Shown: positions 59,962 through 64,000 of the stretch, piece by piece
Position numbering within the stretch: position 1 is the first letter of the stretch
Layout: the number at the start of each line of letters is the position of its first letter
Assembly: GCF_031453555.1 (NCBI RefSeq)
Contig: NZ_JAVIZM010000001.1
Span: 1,060,001 to 1,124,000 of the forward strand
From: Bacillus sp. SLBN-46
GTDB taxonomy: Bacteria > Bacillota > Bacilli > Bacillales > Cytobacillaceae
Reading direction: 5' to 3'
DNA: 64,000 nt
Made by a program: the position numbers and the translations under genes
The notes under the pieces: model-generated
Told to the model about the DNA's origin: nothing
Databases searched by the model: none
The model's input: only the letters and a program-made list of their open reading frames with translations

Positions 59962-60355
59962 GAAACCATCCTCCTTAAGATGAAAACTGCTGTGACTTAA
60001 CAGCAACATCGTACCATACGATTTTTGTCATATTTCAACCAGGATTTTACAGTGCAAACTCCTTCCAGAGGCCTTATCCTATAAAAAGTTGCCCAATTAT
60101 GAGGTTCGAGGACTATTTTTCTTTTAAAAATAGCATCATCTGATTCTACTAGTTATTATAAAAAATACCATTTATTGTGCAGAAAAAGGGGATTGACAAC
60201 GTTCGCATCAGAAGAATTACTTTACAAATATTTCAGGAAAAAGACGAAGATTAAGCAGATTTTATTAACCAAACCAGCATAAAATTAAGCTACTATTTGG
60301 ACATGGTGGGACATATTCTTTGGTAAAAGGGAGAGAATAAAGGAGAGTATGCACT
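59962..60355. other. Intergenic region between the CAP-domain gene and the membrane-anchored hypothetical
   Basis: About 390 AT-rich bases separate divergent genes. The first 20 hold the ribosome binding site of the CAP gene. TTGACA at 60193-60198 may be the -35 of the rightward gene, but no convincing -10 follows at 17 bp. I see no RNA gene, repeat or ORF of note. Confidence 0.5.
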
Positions 60356-60826
60356 ATGCGGAAAAAATCAGCTTCATCCAAGAGATTGCTAAGCGGCATT
60401 TTGGTACTTGCGAGCATTTTTGCAGTTTTTTTAATCATACGATCAGTCTTCATCTCGTCTACAAGTGAGGCGAAGGAAGTGGTCGATGAATTTTATGGAT
60501 ATGAACAAGACGGCGACTTTGCGAATTCCTGGGCGCTTTTTCATTCCTCAATGAAGAAAAAGTTCAGCAAGGGAAACTACATACAGGACCGAGCCCATGT
60601 GTTTATGAACCATTTTGGGGTCGAGACCTTTTCTTATACCATCGGGGAGCTTGAGGAATTGAAGGATTGGAAAATGTCTAAAACAGGACCTTCCCTGAAA
60701 AATGTATATAAAGTACCGGTCACACAAACCTATAAAGGAAAGTATGGGAATTTTGACCTGGAGCAAGAGGTATTTGTGACCGAGGAAAAGGGAAAGTGGA
60801 GGATCCTTTGGGATTATAACCAATAA
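60356..60826 (+). CDS. Membrane-anchored protein with NTF2-like extracellular domain
   Basis: This 156-residue protein has a basic N-terminus, one transmembrane helix (about 10-32), and an extracellular domain starting AKEVVDEFYGYEQDGDFANS. The pattern of an initial helix, FANSWALFHSSMK and a final strand EEKGKWRILWDY is like NTF2-fold (DUF4878-type) proteins. AAAGGAGAG precedes the ATG. It stands alone before prs. Function is unknown; similar domains often bind or position lipids or peptides at the cell surface. Confidence 0.72.
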   Translation: MRKKSASSKRLLSGILVLASIFAVFLIIRSVFISSTSEAKEVVDEFYGYEQDGDFANSWALFHSSMKKKFSKGNYIQDRAHVFMNHFGVETFSYTIGELEELKDWKMSKTGPSLKNVYKVPVTQTYKGKYGNFDLEQEVFVTEEKGKWRILWDYNQ

Positions 60827-60949
60827 GCTTGAAAATGTGGTACATATTGACAAGTTATTCATAGTATAAACATTTTAACGGACTAAACGATTATGGTAAG
60901 ATAATATAGGACCAAGGTTCAAATCATGAAGACAGCTGGAGGACTTACA

Positions 60950-61900
60950 GTGGCTTATCAAACAAAAGAATGTTTTAAAATGTTTACGTTAAATTCTAAT
61001 CGTAAGCTAGCAGAAGAGATGGCGCAGATTCTAGGTTGTGAGTTAGGAAGAAGCTCTGTATCTCGTTTTAGTGATGGTGAAATTCATATTAACATAGAAG
61101 AGAGTGTTCGGGGAAGTGAAGTGTATTTAGTTCAATCGACTTCACAACCAGGGAATGAATATATCATGGAGCTCCTTATTATGATAGATGCATTGAAAAG
61201 AGCGTCGGCTAGAGCGATCAATGTAGTCATTCCGTATTATGGGTATGCTCGTCAAGACAGAAAGGCACGCTCACGTGAGCCGATTACTGCTAAGCTAATT
61301 GCTAATCTTTTAGAAAAAGCGGGTGCACATAGAGTTCTTACGATGGACCTACATGCTCCACAAATTCAAGGTTTCTTTGATATCCCTGTTGATCAGCTTC
61401 TAGGTGTTCCGATTCTATCGGATTACTTTGAAAGTAAAGGATTAGAGGATATTGTCGTGGTCGCACCAGATAATGGAGGGGTAACGAGAGCGAGAAAGAT
61501 GGCAAGTCGCTTACATGCGCCAATTGCTTTTGTAGATAAGCGCCGCCCAAAACCGAATGTGGCTGAAATCATGAATATTGTAGGTAACATCGAAGGGAAA
61601 AATGCGATTCTAATTGATGACTTGATTGATACAGCAGGAACGATCACACTTGCGGCGAATGCGTTAATGGAAAAAGGAGCAAAAGCTGTCTATGCGTGCT
61701 GTACACACCCTGTTCTTTCAGGACCGGCTGTCAGTAGAATTGAAGCTTCACCGATTAAGGAGTTAGTCGTGACAAATACGATTGAGCTGCCAGAAGAGAA
61801 AATGATTAGTAAAATCACTTCGTTATCTGTTGCTCCATTGCTCGCGGAAGCGATTAACCGTATTCACAATGAAAAACCAGTAAGTCCTTTATTTGAATAG
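60950..61900 (+). CDS. prs: Ribose-phosphate pyrophosphokinase
   Basis: Prs makes PRPP from ribose-5-phosphate and ATP for nucleotides, His and Trp. The 316-residue enzyme has [39 protein letters not shown] with the ATP-binding flexible loop, the [15 protein letters not shown] region, and the PRPP-binding [12 protein letters not shown]. Start GTG 60950 follows GGAGGAC at seven bases and gives normal length. The context is not the usual glmU/gcaD-prs-ctc cluster, so it is probably a second copy. Substitutions from the usual Bacillus form are moderate, and active-site motifs are intact. Confidence 0.92.
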   Translation: MAYQTKECFKMFTLNSNRKLAEEMAQILGCELGRSSVSRFSDGEIHINIEESVRGSEVYLVQSTSQPGNEYIMELLIMIDALKRASARAINVVIPYYGYARQDRKARSREPITAKLIANLLEKAGAHRVLTMDLHAPQIQGFFDIPVDQLLGVPILSDYFESKGLEDIVVVAPDNGGVTRARKMASRLHAPIAFVDKRRPKPNVAEIMNIVGNIEGKNAILIDDLIDTAGTITLAANALMEKGAKAVYACCTHPVLSGPAVSRIEASPIKELVVTNTIELPEEKMISKITSLSVAPLLAEAINRIHNEKPVSPLFE

Positions 61901-61912
61901 TATTGTTACTAG

Positions 61913-61952
61913 AATCCAATTCCTATCTTTTTTTAGGGGTTGGATTTTTTCT
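61913..61952 (+). terminator. Terminator of prs
   Basis: AATCCAATTCCT pairs with AGGGGTTGGATT (two wobbles) and is followed by TTTTTTC. Confidence 0.85.
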
Positions 61953-62049
61953 TTTATTAAGATGGAAATAATTTTACAGTGATGTTTGGTCTTATTTGGT
62001 GATATATTTAGCCATATAAATTTTAATTGGAATCCTGGGGTGGATTTGT

Positions 62050-64000
62050 TTGGGCACTGCTACACTTTTTTTTATACTAGGCATCTTTTTTATTGCATCA
62101 AGTGGAATCTATGTGGGACGGAGAATTATTACACAACAGACAGAACGTAAACAAACGGAAGCCAAGTTAATCGAAAGTGAAGACCGTTATCGAAGCTTGG
62201 TTGAGCTGTCTCCTAAAGGCATACTAGTATTTCAAGATAACAAAATTGTTTACGCCAACTCAGCAGCTTTGAGCTTGTTAAAATCGACTGACGAACATGA
62301 ACTAATAGGGAAATCACTTCTTGATTTGGTTCATCCTGAAAGTAAGGAAGAGCTGATTACCAATTTACAAAAAGTATTTAACGGTGAATTTGTTGCACTC
62401 CATGAATATAAATTTAATACGATGAACGGTGAGACCATTTTCATAGAGGCTGTCGGTTCAACAATTATGTTTAATGGGAAACCAGCTCTTATGGCAATCG
62501 GTAGTGATATCACAGAAAAGAAGAACTTGCAGGAACAATTAAATATCAATGAACAGCGCTATAAATCCTTATTCGAGTATCATTCAGATGCCGTTTATAG
62601 CTTTGATTTAAATGGGAAATTTACTAGTGCCAACAAAGCATGTGAGACGATATCGGGATATAGTTCTGATGAACTCCTTCATAAACATTTTACAAATTTT
62701 ATCTACGTAGATGATTTACAGAAAACCATCGATATCTTTGAATCCACTTCTAAAAACGGGGGAAGTCCTCAAAACCATCACATTCGTTTGAATCATAAAG
62801 AGGGAAATAGGATTCACCTTAACGTTACCAGTGTACCGATTATAGTAAACGAACAGGTAGTTGGCATTTATGGAATTGCTAAAGATATCACAGAGCAAAT
62901 CCACAACCAAGAAACCATCCGACATTTGGCATATCATGATTATCTAACAGGTTTGCCGAATAGAAATCTCCTAGAAAATCATTTATCCAAGGAGCTTAAT
63001 TTAGCAGCGGATAAGAATCGAAAACTGGCATTTCTTTTTATTGACCTCGACCGTTTTAAAGCAATCAACGACACGTTTGGTCACTCAGTCGGTGATTTGT
63101 TATTAAAAGAAGTGGCAAAACGTTTGAAATCCTCTGTCCTTGAAAAAGACCAGGTTTTTAGACAGGGTGGAGATGAGTTTATTGTTATTCTAGACGAGGC
63201 TGACCGTACGATTGCAGAAAAGGTAGCGATTCGGATTCTTTCGGTTCTGGCCTCACCATTTAGTTTAAACAAAAGTGATCTATTTATATCTCCGAGTATT
63301 GGTATTAGTCTCTATTCAGAAGATGGAGAATCAATGGAAACATTGATCAAGCATGCAGATTTTGCTATGTATCAAGCGAAAAAGGCAGGGAAAAATACGT
63401 TTCGCTTTTATTCTAATGTAGAAACAGTGGATGACATCAATCCCCTCCTTATGGAAATGGATTTGCATAAGGCGATCGAACGTGAAGAGTTTATTTTACA
63501 TTACCAGCCTAAAATCAATTTGAAAACGGGCAAAGTAATTGGTGCGGAAGCACTGATTCGTTGGAATCACCCTGATCGGGGAATGATTCCGCCTTCACAG
63601 TTTATCCCCATTGCAGAAGAGACCGGATTAATTATTCCAATTGGTGAATGGGTGCTACAAGAGGCTTGTAGGCAGCAAAAGAAATGGATGGAGCAGGGAT
63701 TCTCCAATATGGTCATATGTGTGAATTTATCCGCCCGTCAATTCTCGCAATGTCAAATTGTAAAGACTGTCAAAAAGGTGTTGGAACAGACAGGGTTAGC
63801 GCCTCAATATTTAGAGCTAGAAATAACAGAAAGTATGACAATGGATATTGAACGGACAATCGTCACGTTACAGGAATTAAAGAAGCTCGGACTCCTAATT
63901 AGTATTGATGATTTTGGGACAGGATTTAGCTCATTAAATTATTTAAAACAGTTTCCAGTTGATACATTAAAGATTGATCAATCCTTCGTGCGCGAACTAT
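62050..64000 (+). CDS. PAS-PAS-GGDEF-EAL cyclic-di-GMP turnover protein (3' end outside the window)
   Basis: The TTG at 62050 follows GGGGTGG and opens with one membrane helix (about residues 3-23). Two PAS domains follow, the first with RYRSLVELSPKGILVF and the second with RYKSLFEYHSDAVYSF. A GGDEF domain comes next with DYLTGLPNRNLL and an intact GGDEF signature (RQGGDEFIVIL), then an EAL domain with GAEALIRWNHP, VNLSARQF, LEITES and DDFGTGFSS. Both catalytic signatures are canonical, so it may make and degrade cyclic-di-GMP. The reading is open to the last base; about 70-100 residues are missing. Confidence 0.92.
   Translation, partial: MGTATLFFILGIFFIASSGIYVGRRIITQQTERKQTEAKLIESEDRYRSLVELSPKGILVFQDNKIVYANSAALSLLKSTDEHELIGKSLLDLVHPESKEELITNLQKVFNGEFVALHEYKFNTMNGETIFIEAVGSTIMFNGKPALMAIGSDITEKKNLQEQLNINEQRYKSLFEYHSDAVYSFDLNGKFTSANKACETISGYSSDELLHKHFTNFIYVDDLQKTIDIFESTSKNGGSPQNHHIRLNHKEGNRIHLNVTSVPIIVNEQVVGIYGIAKDITEQIHNQETIRHLAYHDYLTGLPNRNLLENHLSKELNLAADKNRKLAFLFIDLDRFKAINDTFGHSVGDLLLKEVAKRLKSSVLEKDQVFRQGGDEFIVILDEADRTIAEKVAIRILSVLASPFSLNKSDLFISPSIGISLYSEDGESMETLIKHADFAMYQAKKAGKNTFRFYSNVETVDDINPLLMEMDLHKAIEREEFILHYQPKINLKTGKVIGAEALIRWNHPDRGMIPPSQFIPIAEETGLIIPIGEWVLQEACRQQKKWMEQGFSNMVICVNLSARQFSQCQIVKTVKKVLEQTGLAPQYLELEITESMTMDIERTIVTLQELKKLGLLISIDDFGTGFSSLNYLKQFPVDTLKIDQSFVREL

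Noticed and set aside
1..64000. Phage, insertion sequence, restriction or toxin-antitoxin islands
   Set aside because: No transposase, integrase, recombinase, methyltransferase or paired toxin-antitoxin genes were recognised on either strand.

Overview
The window comes from a low-GC Gram-positive endospore-former of the Bacillaceae, probably a Bacillus or Neobacillus-like soil or plant-associated species. The evidence is the strong AGGAGG-type ribosome binding sites, frequent TTG and GTG starts, close matches to Bacillus subtilis families (BceRSAB, YuxL, AlaR-AlaT, RocB, CatE, NatAB-like, BsaA), L-box and ZTP riboswitches, CcpA-type cre sites, and two intergenic repeat families of the kind common in Bacillus genomes. 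No rRNA, tRNA, phage, insertion sequence or CRISPR array was seen.

Layout. 1-6334: a DUF3231 protein, a DUF6241-like protein, a RocB-like M20 peptidase, and a lysine-riboswitch-controlled amino acid ABC importer. 6485-8003: a stand-alone RsgA-type zinc-finger ORF, a 130-bp palindromic repeat, and folD behind a ZTP riboswitch. 8033-31068: a large pectin/uronate island. 31128-39282: a stress and redox block (extradiol dioxygenase with DoxX, DMT exporter, CatE-like VOC protein, MsrAB fusion, EAL protein, second VOC protein, VanZ, OhrR with glutathione peroxidase). 39321-48767: alaT-alaR, a large secreted subtilase with cell-wall-binding repeats, and the bceR-bceS-bceA-bceB peptide-antibiotic resistance module. 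48904-56667: an MFS transporter, an unknown membrane protein, two secreted low-complexity proteins and YuxL. 57045-64000: a NatAB-like exporter, a CAP-domain protein, a membrane-anchored hypothetical, a prs gene, and a PAS-PAS-GGDEF-EAL protein cut by the window end.

How the pectin island works (inferred from family functions). The leftward arm encodes a YesOPQ-like oligosaccharide importer (two permeases and two paralogous binding lipoproteins, with no ATPase in the cluster), a GH105 unsaturated-uronyl hydrolase broken by one extra base, a class I mannose-6-phosphate isomerase and a Gfo/Idh/MocA oxidoreductase. The rightward arm begins with a YesM/YesN-type two-component pair. It continues with KDPG aldolase, KDG kinase, KduI, KduD, a TIM-barrel sugar isomerase, UxaC, UxaB, UxaA, oligogalacturonate lyase and KdgF. 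Unsaturated galacturonides pass through Ogl, KdgF, KduI and KduD. Saturated galacturonate passes through UxaC, UxaB and UxaA. Both branches meet at 2-keto-3-deoxygluconate, which KdgK and Eda convert to pyruvate and glyceraldehyde-3-phosphate. Both arms have the same pair of TTTTAAGAT half-sites exactly 21 bp apart upstream, the best new regulatory signal in the window and probably the target of the AraC-type response regulator.
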